Below the pieces are notes generated by a model. That model had not been told where the DNA came from and did not search any database. It was given only the letters and a program-made list of their open reading frames with translations. Positions 51,879-61,793 of a stretch of DNA of 64,000 nucleotides are shown here, piece after piece. Positions within the stretch are counted from its first letter, which is position 1. Every line of letters begins with the position of its first letter. This stretch comes from Lingula anatina (lineage: Eukaryota; Brachiopoda; Lingulata; Lingulida; Lingulidae): assembly GCF_001039355.2 (NCBI RefSeq), contig NW_019776079.1, positions 126,001-190,000 of the forward strand, given 5' to 3'. The position numbers were made by a program, and so were the translations under genes.

Positions 51879-52074
51879 GAGAGTGTAATTAAGTCCCCAC
51901 TACTTAGCCTGCCGCAAACTCTAAGTGCTCTCTACTCTGGTATGCCTCCTATGCCAGTTTATGCCATGCCAAATTCAGCCATGCCACAGATGTCACTGAT
52001 GAAACCAATGAAAGATACAGTGGACTTGACTAGTGAAGAGTTGCCTCAGAGTAGTTATGTTCAACAACTGCAGA
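51879..52074 (+). CDS. SoxD: SoxD coding exon 4 (residues 399-464)
   Basis: This exon continues the linker with ESVIKSPLLSLPQTLSALYS, a methionine/proline-rich segment (GMPPMPVYAMPNSAMPQMSL), and KDTVDLTSEELPQSSYVQQL. TVDLT (residues 445-449, bases 52017-52031) resembles the PxDLS class of CtBP-binding motifs and would be a second contact besides PLNLT, though its first residue is Thr rather than Pro. The acceptor is TTATTTTTAG, the donor is GTAAGT, and the exon ends after one base of a codon. Length and phase match exon 5 exactly. The methionine-rich stretch has no counterpart I recall in vertebrate SOX5. Confidence 0.93.
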
Positions 52075-52330
52075 GTAAGTGGTGGTTTTGAAAATGGACA
52101 GGTATATGGCACAAAAATTTACTAGAAAAAAGGTTAAGTTTGGAAATTAATTTGGTTGATTGAAACAAAGTGGGACCTTGAAAATTGAATGATTTAGAAG
52201 TAACTACTTTGCCCATGTGCACAAGTTATATCTCAGAATAACCGTGTTCTTGATGTGTAGACTAAAATATTGGTGCAGAATTTGGATTCATTGGTTCTAA
52301 GTATGAATGCTCTTTCCCTTATAATTACAG

Positions 52331-52501
52331 GTCGTATGTTTGGTGCTAAAATAATTCGTTCCAACAAAGAGAAAGAGGATGCGAAGAAGCCCCATGTAAA
52401 GAGACCTATGAATGCATTTATGGTTTGGGCAAGGGAGGAGAGAAGGAAAATTCTAAAGGCATGCCCAGATATGCACAACTCTAACATCAGCAAAATTTTA
52501 G
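52331..52501 (+). CDS. SoxD: SoxD coding exon 5, first half of HMG box (residues 464-521)
   Basis: This exon starts [20 protein letters not shown] and enters the DNA-binding HMG box at His485: [20 protein letters not shown], then [26 protein letters not shown] is the Sox hallmark. [11 protein letters not shown] is characteristic of group D. The box binds AACAAT-type sites in the minor groove and bends DNA. SoxD proteins lack their own activation domain and act as architectural partners or repressors. The donor GTATAT splits the Gly521 codon, inside the HMG box. The acceptor is AATTACAG. Confidence in SoxD identity is very high. Confidence 0.98.
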
Positions 52502-52599
52502 GTATATTTCTTTTTATTTTCATATAGCTGCAAGAATAACAAAATTAGTTTTTACAGATGAAAAATGTATTCAAAAGACTAAGGTAAAAATAGAAAATC

Positions 52600-52699
52600 G
52601 TGTAGACCACAAGTTCAGAAAGTTTGCTTAAAGTGAAATAAAATGAATTGTGTAGACCACAAGTTCAGAAAGTTTGCTTTAATTGAAATAAAATGATCT
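52600..52699 (+). repeat. Two-copy 50-bp tandem repeat in the HMG intron
   Basis: Two 50-base units (52600-52649 and 52650-52699) share GTGTAGACCACAAGTTCAGA followed by AAGTTTGCTT. They diverge only slightly near AAGTGAAATAAAATGAATT versus AATTGAAATAAAATGATCT. The repeat lies in the 263-bp intron between the two HMG exons. It looks like a recent local duplication and could vary in copy number between individuals. Confidence 0.9.
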
Positions 52700-52764
52700 T
52701 GTAATTGGTAGTTATAATATGTAATATGCAAAGTTTTTCTCAAATGAAATGGATGTTTTTGTAG

Positions 52765-52870
52765 GTGCCAAGTGGAAGGCCATGTCTAATGCTGAGAAAC
52801 AACCATTTTATGAAGAGCAGTCTCGTCTCAGTAAAATACACATGGAAAAGCACCCAGATTATCGTTACAG
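52765..52870 (+). CDS. SoxD: SoxD coding exon 6, second half of HMG box (residues 521-556)
   Basis: This exon reads [35 protein letters not shown], completing helices 2 and 3 of the HMG domain. It is nearly the same as vertebrate SOX5 ([34 protein letters not shown]). The acceptor is TTTTGTAG and the donor GTAGAA. It starts two bases into a codon and leaves two bases over, matching its neighbours. Confidence 0.98.
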
Positions 52871-53107
52871 GTAGAATTTTAATGTTTGGTTTTTAATGTA
52901 ATCATGATACATATTAACAAAATTTGTGACATTGCATATTTACCACTATACCTGGTTATGCAGTTTGAACATACAGCCAGCCAGTAGAAGTAGCCATGCT
53001 CAACTATTGCAGTATGGTGAATTACTTTACATAATGAGGTAAAGGATATCTGTTGCTATTTACAGGAAAAAAACATGATTCATTCTGTGTATTTTTTTTT
53101 ATTTCAG

Positions 53108-53256
53108 GCCTAGACCCAAAAGAACTTGCATTGTTGATGGCAAAAAGCTACGGATCTCTGAATATAAAGCTTTAATGAAGAACAGAAAGCATGATGCCAG
53201 GAGGATGTGGTACTCTGCAGAGCAACCATCACCACAGTATCTGGAGCAGTTATATA
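53108..53256 (+). CDS. SoxD: SoxD coding exon 7, HMG C-terminal extension (residues 556-606)
   Basis: This exon reads [40 protein letters not shown], then [19 protein letters not shown] is the basic tail of the HMG box, carrying the C-terminal nuclear localisation signal. [12 protein letters not shown]+NR is the conserved group D extension found in SOX5, SOX6 and SOX13 but not in other Sox groups. Flanking splice sites are TTATTTCAG and GTAAGA, and it ends one base into the Ser606 codon. Confidence 0.97.
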
Positions 53257-53328
53257 GTAAGACCTTTGCAGATCTGGTGCCCTGCCCATCTTAACTTTGT
53301 CAGATTATATTGTCAGTTGAAACACCTA

Positions 53329-53554
53329 GGGTGCATTCCCAGAGATTTAGATCGATCCAGAGATTAAGATTTAGATCGACCTAACTTGCTGGGGGTTCAT
53401 GCTAAATTGCAGTCAGCCGAGTGCGCACCGTAGTTAATTACCCCCTTACAGCTTTTAGTAGGCGGGACAGACGCTTAAGCCGGCTAAGCTGACAGTAATC
53501 TAGCAAGACTCCCCACAGGGATAGATCGATCTAAAATCTATGGGAATTGGGTCC
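53329..53554. mobile_element. MITE-like inverted repeat, GATCGATC family, copy 2
   Basis: This has the same architecture as 8062-8303: GGGTGCATTCCCAGAGATTT then AGATCGATCC at the left, and ATAGATCGATCT, TGGGAATTGGGTCC at the right. It shares interior blocks with copy 1 (ACAGACGCTTAAGCCGGCTA, TAATTACCCCCTTACAGCTT). It is flanked by TA on both sides (CCTA and TAGA), consistent with a TA target duplication. It fills almost half of the 501-bp intron between exons 7 and 8, starting 72 bases after the donor. Confidence 0.85.
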
Positions 53555-53757
53555 TAGATTAGATAACCTTTTTTACCAGTCTGTGTGTTATCTCAGTCAA
53601 GGCACTCTTTGGTTATTTTTTATCAGTCTTGCTTACATAGCATTTCAGGATGTTAAAGTCATTTCTTGTTAATAAGATCATAATCCAAGTCTTGTCAAAT
53701 TTTGAGGAGCATTCTACTCCAGTGAAATTGTTCTCAAATCACTTTTTCCCCCCTCAG

Positions 53758-54002
53758 GTAACTCTCTCCTTGCCAGTCCCAGCAGCTCTACAGCCTCTGT
53801 TGATCAGCCCATGTTTCCAGGCAGCCAGGAGCACACTGACAATGATAGCTCCCCACAACATGATGCTTACAATGGCAATGTCAGTGACAGTAGCATGGAT
53901 GCCAGCAATGACATCTCCATGGAGATGGAAGAACATTCTCAGGAAGATGATTTGTCTGACTCAGAAGTTATCCAAACAGAACAGGCGTTGCATGCTGTTT
54001 GA
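53758..54002 (+). CDS. SoxD: SoxD coding exon 8, acidic C terminus and stop (residues 606-686)
   Basis: This is the last coding exon. It reads SNSLLASPSSSTASVDQPMF, a Ser/Asp/Asn-rich stretch, SMDASNDISMEMEEHSQEDD, LSDSEVIQTEQALHAV, then TGA at 54000-54002. Vertebrate SOX5/6 likewise end in a Ser-rich region followed by an acidic DEEEDD..YGSDSE tail, so the acidic tail and DSE motif are shared. The acceptor is CCCCCCTCAG. The total from ATG 42594 is 2,061 coding bases, which divides exactly by three (686 residues). That compares with 763 in human SOX5 and 622 in SOX13. Confidence 0.95.
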
Positions 54003-57000
54003 TCATATGCTTGACTTGGTAGCTGACTTGATTAGGCCTTATGGCAAATAATGTATATGTAGACCCGGAGATTAAGTCTTATACATAATAGATAGATTCA
54101 GGTTCCAGCACCACTTCTCCATGAGTTTGCAGTTAAAGCAGCATAATATACAAAGTCATTCACAGGACTGTAAGAAATAATAACTACATAGGGTTTCCCT
54201 CAAGTTATTCCAAGTCAAAATGTGAATAGAGCAAATGCTGCATGGTAATGGGTCCCACAAATTTATCTGTGTCCACTATTGGTACAGTAAAACACACGAG
54301 TTTTACTGCTTCTTACAATTGTTAAAATGGTGACATTACATTTTAGTTTGTTCTTTTTTATTTATTTTTCTCCATTTGGTTGATCTTTATAACTGCTGAT
54401 GCCTAGTGTTATTTTTTGATACATTTTAAGCTGGAGTAGGGTTGGGAGAAAACCAAAATAAACTTGCCAAAGATTTAAGGTCTTCCAACTTTGTTTCTGC
54501 ATTTATGGAGTGTGGCATTTATCATTTATTCATTCAGTGTGGAATTGCTATCCATAATTACAGAATTTTCATATTTTATCATAGCAAAGGCAAAAAAATA
54601 CCTGCTGGATATGATGTATGTAGTGGGATTGGTTATATATCAATTGGTTGGAAGTTTTAAGTAGTAGTTTAATATAAAGGGAACACACAAAAAGTTTTCT
54701 TTATTTGATTCAGCTTGCATTTATTTATTTTCATATTAAAGAATTTGCATTTAGTACATTTAAATTTCCTACTTTTTTCTTCCCATCAGGGCTTTATTTC
54801 TTAACTCATCCCTTATTTTTATTATTACAGCTATTATTGCTATTATTATTTTGGCAGACATTGAACAGCACATGACTTGAATATCTCTCATAAATGTTCG
54901 TTTAAAAAATATTTTGATGCTCATTGATGGTTAATGTTAGTTTTCAGTCTGATAGGCCCCATTCACCAAGTAACACTTTAGGTAAAACATTCTAATCACA
55001 GCTCAAAATAATGAAAAGAAAGGTTGTAGCATTTCAAGTTGAATTTTAAAGGAAAAATTGAAAAACACATATAAACAATGATGAGTAAAACTTATATCAC
55101 TAGAAAAGATCAACAACCTATTTAAGTATGTGGTATATGAGTTGAATGTCTCTGGCAGTTGTACAGGGAACACAGCATTGATGGCCTGCGAAAAATAGTG
55201 TTTTGTTTGGTCTTCATCAAGGGCTGAGCTTTCTGGAAACCATTATAAAATTCAGAAAACCCAATTACTACAAAGAGACCCAGTTTTTCTTGACATTGAA
55301 CTCATTTAATTTTGTATGTACTTGTGAAAATGCTGACAAAAATTAACTTTTTAATTTTTGTTTTGCCAGACTAGTCAGCACATAGCTACACTGCTGTCAC
55401 TTGTTCACTGAGAGTCAGTAATAAGTGATTTTCATAACAATTCCCAGTCCACAATTTGAATTTGACTATATTTTAAGTTGGCTAAATTATTTGTTAAATA
55501 AGATGAAGTCATACTGGTGAGCTTATGGAGGTGAAGATATCACTGTTCAGGGAGTTAGATATTTATATATAATTGAAATTACATAGATTTGTTTTCCCTT
55601 TCTTTTGCAAGTGAAATAGTTGTACATGTTCTTTAGATATTTGAAGATAAGGTTCTGACTCTTTGCAGTTCTGCAACAGCAAAGTATTCATATTAATGTA
55701 AGGCCCTGTATCTTGAATGCTTATTTAGTACTCTTGCATTCTTGCAGTAAAATTTCTTATAAAATGAGAACGTTATAAGATGCAGTTGTGAGCATTCAAC
55801 AAGCAAAGAACCTAAATGTGTTCTAGTAACAGATTGTTTAGTTGCCTGACTGACAAAACTCATTGTTTATGGGTGCACGCAATATGGTTCAGGTGCTGTA
55901 AATAAGAGCTACATATTAAAGAGAAAGTATATATACAATATATTAAAATGTTTTAGATATGCATAATTTGTTAAATGATATAGATGTTATGAAATATATA
56001 AACATACAAGTAGTCTTGTTGATTTGTAACAAAAAGTTTAATATTCATATCCTGTAAATTATTGTTTGATGTTGATTGTAAATTGATTATTTAGTGTGAT
56101 TGTAGTACAATTTGCTCAACTACGGTAATATGCCAAACAATTCGNAATAATGAAAAGAAAGGTTGTAGCATTTTAAGTTGAATTTTAAAGGAAAAATTGA
56201 AAAACACATGTAAACAATGATGAGTAAAACTTATATCACTAGAAAAGATCAACAACCTATTTAAGTATGTGGTATATGAGTTGAATGTCTCTGGCAGTTG
56301 TACAGGGAACACAGCATTGATGGCCTGCGAAAAATAGTGTTTTGTTTGGTCTTCATCAAGGGCTGAGCTTTCTGGAAACCATTATAAAATTCAGAAAACC
56401 CAATTACTACAAAGAGACCCAGTTTTTCTTGACATTGAACTCATTTTAGTTTTGTATGTACTTGTGAAAATGCTGACAAAAATTAACTTTTTAATTTTTG
56501 TTCTGCCAGACTAGTCAGCACATAGCTACACTGCTGTCACTTGTTCACTGAGAGTCAGTAATAAGTGATTTTCATAACAATTCCCAGTCCACAATTTGAA
56601 TTTGACTATATTTTAAGTTGGCTAAATTATTTGTTAAATAAGATGAAGTCATACTGGTGAGCTTATGGAGGTGAAGATATCACTGTTCAGGGAGTTAGAT
56701 ATTTATATATAATTGAAATTACATAGATTTGTTTTCCCTTTCTTTTGCAAGTGAAATAGTTGTACATGTTCTTTAGATATTTGAAGATAAGGTTCTGACT
56801 CCTTGCAATTCTGCAACAGCAAAGTATTCATATTAATGTAAGGCCCTGTATCTTGAATGCTTATTTAGTACTCTTGCATTCTTGCAGTAAAATTTCTTAT
56901 AAAATGAGAACGTTATAAGATGCAGTTGTGAGCATTCAACAAGCAAAGAACCTAAATGTGTTCTAGTAACAGTTTGTTTAGTTGCCTGACTGACAAAACT

Positions 57001-57400
57001 CATTGTTTATGGGTGCACGCAATATGGTTCAGGTGCTGTAAATAAGAGCTACATATTAAAGAGAAAGTATATATACAATATATTAAAATGTTTTAGATAT
57101 GCATAATTTGTTAAATGATATAGATGTTAAGAAATATATAAACATACAAGTAGTCTTGTTGATTTGTAACAAAAAGTTTAATATTCATATCCTGTAAATT
57201 ATTGTTTGATGTTGATTGTAAATTGATTATTTAGTGTGATTGTAGTACAATTTGCTCAACTAAATTATAATGTGTAGATAGATTTACTGTTAATGAAATG
57301 CCAGCTGCTCTACACTTGCCAAACTTATACATTGTAACAACAAAGGTGCATAATTCTGCAGTGCCATGTGAAATAAAAGCAAGCTTGCTGCTTGAATAAC
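54003..57400 (+). other. SoxD 3' UTR with candidate poly(A) signals
   Basis: This is AT-rich sequence after the stop codon. AATAAA at 54457-54462 is a proximal poly(A) signal. AATAAA at 57372-57377, followed by T/GT-rich sequence with TTGTTGTTGTTG near 57455, is a distal one. A long 3' UTR is common for Sox genes. The interval is inflated by a 1.1 kb duplication (see 55007-57262), so its true length is uncertain. Confidence 0.5.
55007..57262 (+). repeat. 1.1 kb near-identical tandem duplication with an N at the junction
   Basis: Copy 1 (55007-56122) and copy 2 (56146-57262) match base for base except for about ten substitutions and one single-base indel near 55307/56446. Between them are 22 bases of other sequence and a single N at 56145. 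The level of difference resembles allelic variation. The N suggests that two haplotype contigs were joined, so this may be one locus represented twice. A true recent duplication is the alternative. Confidence 0.95.
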
Positions 57401-57657
57401 ACTCATGCTAGGAGTTTATTCAGCAGCTGTTCCTGCTAGAGATTAAAACTAGTTGTTGTTGTTGCATTTTTAACATAATATTTTTTGTGGTATATATTCT
57501 TAATACATATGACAACTTCCTAAAAATTAATCCACCTGGGGTCAGTCCATTGCAAAGTATATATACATGATACATGAGATGCTGACAAAAATGTTTGGTT
57601 AATTTTTTAAAATGATCTATGGGTCTATTCAGAATGAGAAAATCGGCTTGCTTACTG

Positions 57658-58591
57658 GCCCATGGCCTAAATATGGTGGACCTACATGAAAGGAAGACCC
57701 CTTAATCCTGTAATGGTCTCTCTGCCTCCCACACGCCTCCCCACGCGTCGTCCCTCAACCGGTCGAATTGAGCCAATATTTAATTACTGTGTCCCTGCAG
57801 GGATAACCCGTGGGGAGGTGTGAAAGAGGCGGAGAGACTATGCTGTTTAGCAATTTGTAACATTTTATCAGTATTGAAGCAAACCTATTTGGGCACTGCC
57901 TCCATATATAGTGACCATGCCTCCATAAAGAAAAACCATGTCGCTTACAGGAAAGAAACAAAGGACTTAAATGCAGCTTGAGTTGGAAAAGCAGTCTAAT
58001 TGGCTTCTTTTTCTGGAAGTTATATATTTTTGTGAAATTTTTATCTTTCACACATTGGCATTTTCAATGAACTTCAACGGGCATGAAGCCCAGTGGTAAT
58101 CAAATTTTCTAAATGTCCATGTTATTAATAGTAGATAATTAAAAATTATGTTATATTGCATCAAAATTGACAAAGAACCTACTTCATGCAATGCCACCAC
58201 AAATGTTATAAAAAAACTGCATAACTAATAATTTTTGTAACTTACAAGAATATGATTCTTAGGATTGACATACAGCTCAAATTAGAAAACCAGCTCTATT
58301 GGATTATCAATTTAACAGCATAACAGCAGCAAACCATTTATTGAGTTATTCTAGACATTTTTCTGAGAAGTTAGACATCATTCTTGCTTCCAGATTGACA
58401 AGTTGCAGACTTTCTACTTCAGTAAAATTAAACAAGATCGATTGGCAAATGTGAGATGGTGGTGCGAGCAACAGTAACAGAGGTTTAAATTTTAGTCTGN
58501 CCCACGGCCTAAATATGTTGGACCTACATGAAAGGAAGACCCCTTAATCCTGTAATGGTCTCTCTGCCTCCCACACGCCTCCCCACGTGTC
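57658..58591. mobile_element. Inverted-repeat element, with a partial second copy after a gap
   Basis: Arms at about 57712-57746 (TGGTCTCTCTGCCTCCC, then GCCTCCCCACG) and 57809-57840 (CGTGGGGAGGTGTG, AGGCGGAGAGACTA) are reverse complements around a 60-base core. The left part (57659-57749) recurs at 58501-58591 immediately after a single N at 58500, with about four differences, then stops matching. The first is a MITE-like hairpin. The second is a truncated copy or an assembly-join artefact. Confidence 0.65.
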
Positions 58592-58693
58592 GTATAAATC
58601 CTCCAAAAAACACAATGTACAAAAACTACACGCTGTGCCATAAAAAAATAATTATAGCAGGCAATCTTTTGAAATATCAGAGAGAGAAATAAA

Positions 58694-58696
<3 letters not shown>

Positions 58697-58730
<34 letters not shown>
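58697..58730. repeat. TG/AG microsatellite
   Basis: A (TG)n run followed by an (AG)n run. A second (AG)n run with interruptions lies at about 59017-59041. Confidence 0.95.
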
Positions 58731-58731
<1 letters not shown>

Positions 58732-59133
58732 TGCGTTCACTTTCTTTAATGACCTCTTTTTAATGACCTCTACTCGTGTGGTGTCAGTTACATTTGGGAG
58801 AAAACGGCACAGCGGGCCAGGAAATCTTTTACGTTAATATATTTGATTCTTTCTTTTTTTCACTTTTACCAAGACTAAAATATTGCCTCCCTGATGTACA
58901 GTGTATCTGTTAATTATCCCACAACTATTATTTTCTTTTTTAAAATATATAATCTTATAGTGAAATGTAAAAAAGTGAGTTAAATAATTTAAGCAGACAA
59001 CTCATTGAAAGATCAGAGAGAGAGAGAGAGAAAGAGAGAGATATATTTTGAATTAACAGGAGTCCAAGGTCCGGTTAAATATGCTCTTTTATTCTTTAAT
59101 TTCTATACAACAACTTCTTCATACATGCATGTA

Positions 59134-59310
59134 TTAAAGGGATAATAACTCTTCGTTTTGGCCAAAAAATGAATTTCCCTGGAGTAAACAACAAATTTCC
59201 CATACTTACCAATGGTTAATGAATTCATTTTAACATTCAAAGATAGTCCGTTTTTTTTTTCTAAAAGTTTGTTTTTTTTTGTTATATAATCTCTTAAGGG
59301 TAAGCCGCCA
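59134..59310. repeat. Relative of the TTAA-flanked element
   Basis: TTAAAGGGATAATAACTCTT, then GTTTTGGCCAAAAAATGAATTTCCCTGG, AATGGTTAATGAATTCATT, a poly(T) run and ATAATCTCTTAAG follow the same order as the element starting at 25349, with moderate divergence. I could not find the matching right terminus, so it is probably truncated. Confidence 0.75.
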
Positions 59311-59807
59311 TGTTGGCGAGTGGCTCTTCTTGGCCAGTAATATTGCTGACCTAACGGTATATAAGTCTCGCCGATTTGTTAAGTTATATCAACAATATTA
59401 ATTACCTAGTAATATAGTTTGCTTTTATATCACCCTTATTTGATGGGAATGACTGTTTCTTTTGTTGAATTGCAACTGATCTTGTTTTTATGTACAGACA
59501 CAGATGTGTATGTACATATTGCCATCACCTGCGTCTGTCGTTGCCGTCGTTGCCGTCGCCGTAAACACATTATGGAAAATCCATGTTACTTATGATTGCC
59601 AAACTTTCAAAAAAGAAATACAGGACTAAAATGCAGCCTGAGTTGGAAAAGCAGTCTAATTGACTTCTTTTTCTGGAAGTTATACATTTTCAAAGTGTGA
59701 ACTTGAACTCCCATGGGCCTGAAGGAGTGGTCAATCTTACTAAAACGCAGGTTGAGTTCAAAAATCAGCATAATCGGGGCATTATTTTAGAAGTTATGCT
59801 GTTTTTT

Positions 59808-60600
59808 CACATTTCCTCAGATTCAACTCTTAGGCATGTTAACAGTCTCATTATTGAACTAATAAGATATGTAAAAGTGTTTGTTTGACATTTCCTGCAT
59901 CTTTACAACATTGTTAGTTGATTATGTAAAAATGATGGTAAACATGGTATCCTGGATTGTGTAATAAAGTGTCAAAAATGGAAATAAACTCATATCATTG
60001 CAGTTTGTCTGATTCAATCATACATTATGTTCAGAATGGAAGAAATTGGACATTTAACACTATTCTATTGATATTTTTCCCATCTCATCAATTTTCTTAG
60101 TTGATCATATAAAAATTGCAGTAAACTGTTTATTTTGTTTTATGTTAAAAAAAGTGTTAAAAATGGAAATAAACCCATGTCAGAACAGTGCTGTCTTGTT
60201 TCACATTTCCTCAGATTCAATTCTTAGGCATGTTAACAGTTTCATTATTTAATTAATAAGATACATAAAAGTGTTTGTTTGACATTTCCTGCATCTTTAC
60301 AACATTGTTAGTTGATTTTGTAAAAATTATGGTAAACTTGTTATCATGTATTGTGTTATAAAGTTTCAAAAATGGAAATAAACTCATATCATTGCAGTTT
60401 GTCAGATTCAATCATTCACTATGTTCAGAATCTCAGAATGGAAGAAATTGGACATTTAACACTGTTCTATTGATATTTTTCCCATCTCATCAATTTTCTT
60501 CGTTGATCATATAAAAATGGCAGTAAACTGTTAATTTTGTTTTATGTTAAAAAGTGTTAAAAATGGAGAAAAAAAAAAAACATTTCAGAACAGGGCGGTC
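59808..60600. repeat. Two-unit 394-bp tandem repeat with internal half-units
   Basis: CACATTTCCTCAG occurs at 59808 and again at 60202, exactly 394 bases later, and the whole unit is repeated with a few per cent divergence. Each unit is itself made of two diverged halves of roughly 190-200 bases: GTTAGTTGATTATGTAAAAA in the first corresponds to CTTAGTTGATCATATAAAAA in the second, and both carry AAAAATGGAAATAAAC. This is a small higher-order repeat. Confidence 0.88.
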
Positions 60601-61300
60601 TTGTTTACATTTTGGCATTTTCAACTTTGTAACTTTGAAGTTCCATGAAGACCTTTGCTAGTCACATTTTCTGAATATCCATAATACTAATATTTTATTA
60701 TTAAAAATTGATGGTCATTATGCTGTTAAACATTATGTAATATTGCATCAAAATTTGAAAAAAACCTATTTTGGGCACTGCTCCCATGATGACCATTTAA
60801 GGAAAACCATGTCACTTACTGTTCTTTAACTTACAGGAAAGAAATATGGGACTAAAATACAGCCTCAGCAGGCAATGCAGTCTGTTTGGTAATTCTTACT
60901 GCCAGTTAAACAGTTTTTTTGTGAAAATTTAATTTTTCACATATTGGCATTTTCAAGGTGTGAGTTTGAAGTTTCAAGGGCTTGAAAACCCATGCTAGTC
61001 ACATTTTCTGAAAATCCATGATACGTATATTTTATTATTAAAAATTGCCGGTCAATATGCTGTTAACAATTATGTAATATTGCATCAGAATAGAAGAAAA
61101 CACAATTTTGGGTGCTGCTGCCATGATGACCATTATGGGAAAACCATGTTACTTATGATTGCCAAACTTTCAAAAAAAAAATACAGGACTAAAATGCAGC
61201 CAGAGTTGGAAAAGCAGTCTACTTGGCTTCTTTTTCTGGAAGTTAAACATTTTCAAAGTGTGAACTTGAACTCCCATGGGCCTGAAGCCTTATGCTTGTT

Positions 61301-61793
61301 ACACATTTTACTTACATTGGAATTACCTGTTGAGCATAATTAAAATTTGATGTTGAATTTGCAGTTTAACATAATGCACTTTTGCATCAGAATTGACAGT
61401 AAACTATTTTGTTATTTCCTGCTTTTTGTCTGTACATTTGACAGCTTTGCTGCCTTGTTATTTTAGTGCATTACACTAATGCAGTTACATCGCAAACAAA
61501 GCTATTCAAATCACATAGTTTCGTATAAAATATACTTGTTAAAACAATAGAATATTCTCACTTATTTTATTAATAATTCTTTGTTTTCAAAACAGCGTAT
61601 AAATTAAAGTCTTTAATAGGTTGGTTTATGCACAAGAAGTAAAATATAAGGTACTTTAAAAGACCGAATCATTTACATAAATATACATATAGACTTAAGA
61701 AGCACGTTGTCGCTGTAACGCAGGGGAAAGAATCATGTATAGATCTATGTCAACGTTTTTGCAGGTACTAGCAACGCTAACTTTTAAGAACCT
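61301..61793. other. Repeat-flank and possible 3' region of the minus-strand ORF
   Basis: AT-rich sequence grades into CpG-richer DNA after about 61680. TTTATT at 61567 is an AATAAA signal on the minus strand, placed about 230 bases after the stop of the ORF at 61794-62135. Nothing else is recognised. Confidence 0.35.

Larger units (their letters stand above)
57860..61300. repeat. Diverged repeat family, at least four copies
   Basis: A recognisable module recurs near 57950-58085, 59600-59730, 60835-60985 and 61165-61290. It reads GGACTAAAATGCAGCCTGAG, TTGGAAAAGCAGTCTA, CTTCTTTTTCTGGAAGTTA, then CATTTTCAAAGTGTGAACTTG and CCCATGGGCCTGAAG. Around it other modules also repeat (GGGCACTGC..CCATGATGACCATT, TTATTATTAAAAATTG, TTATGTAATATTGCATCA). 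At 60600-61300 the units follow one another about every 300-345 bases. No coding frame persists. This is old satellite-like or transposon-derived sequence. Confidence 0.8.

Noticed and set aside
52270-52330. In-frame upstream ATG before the HMG exon as a start for a short SoxD isoform
   Set aside because: The frame is open upstream of 52331 because the intron happens to lack a stop, but the acceptor AATTACAG and exact phase with exon 4 show this is intron.
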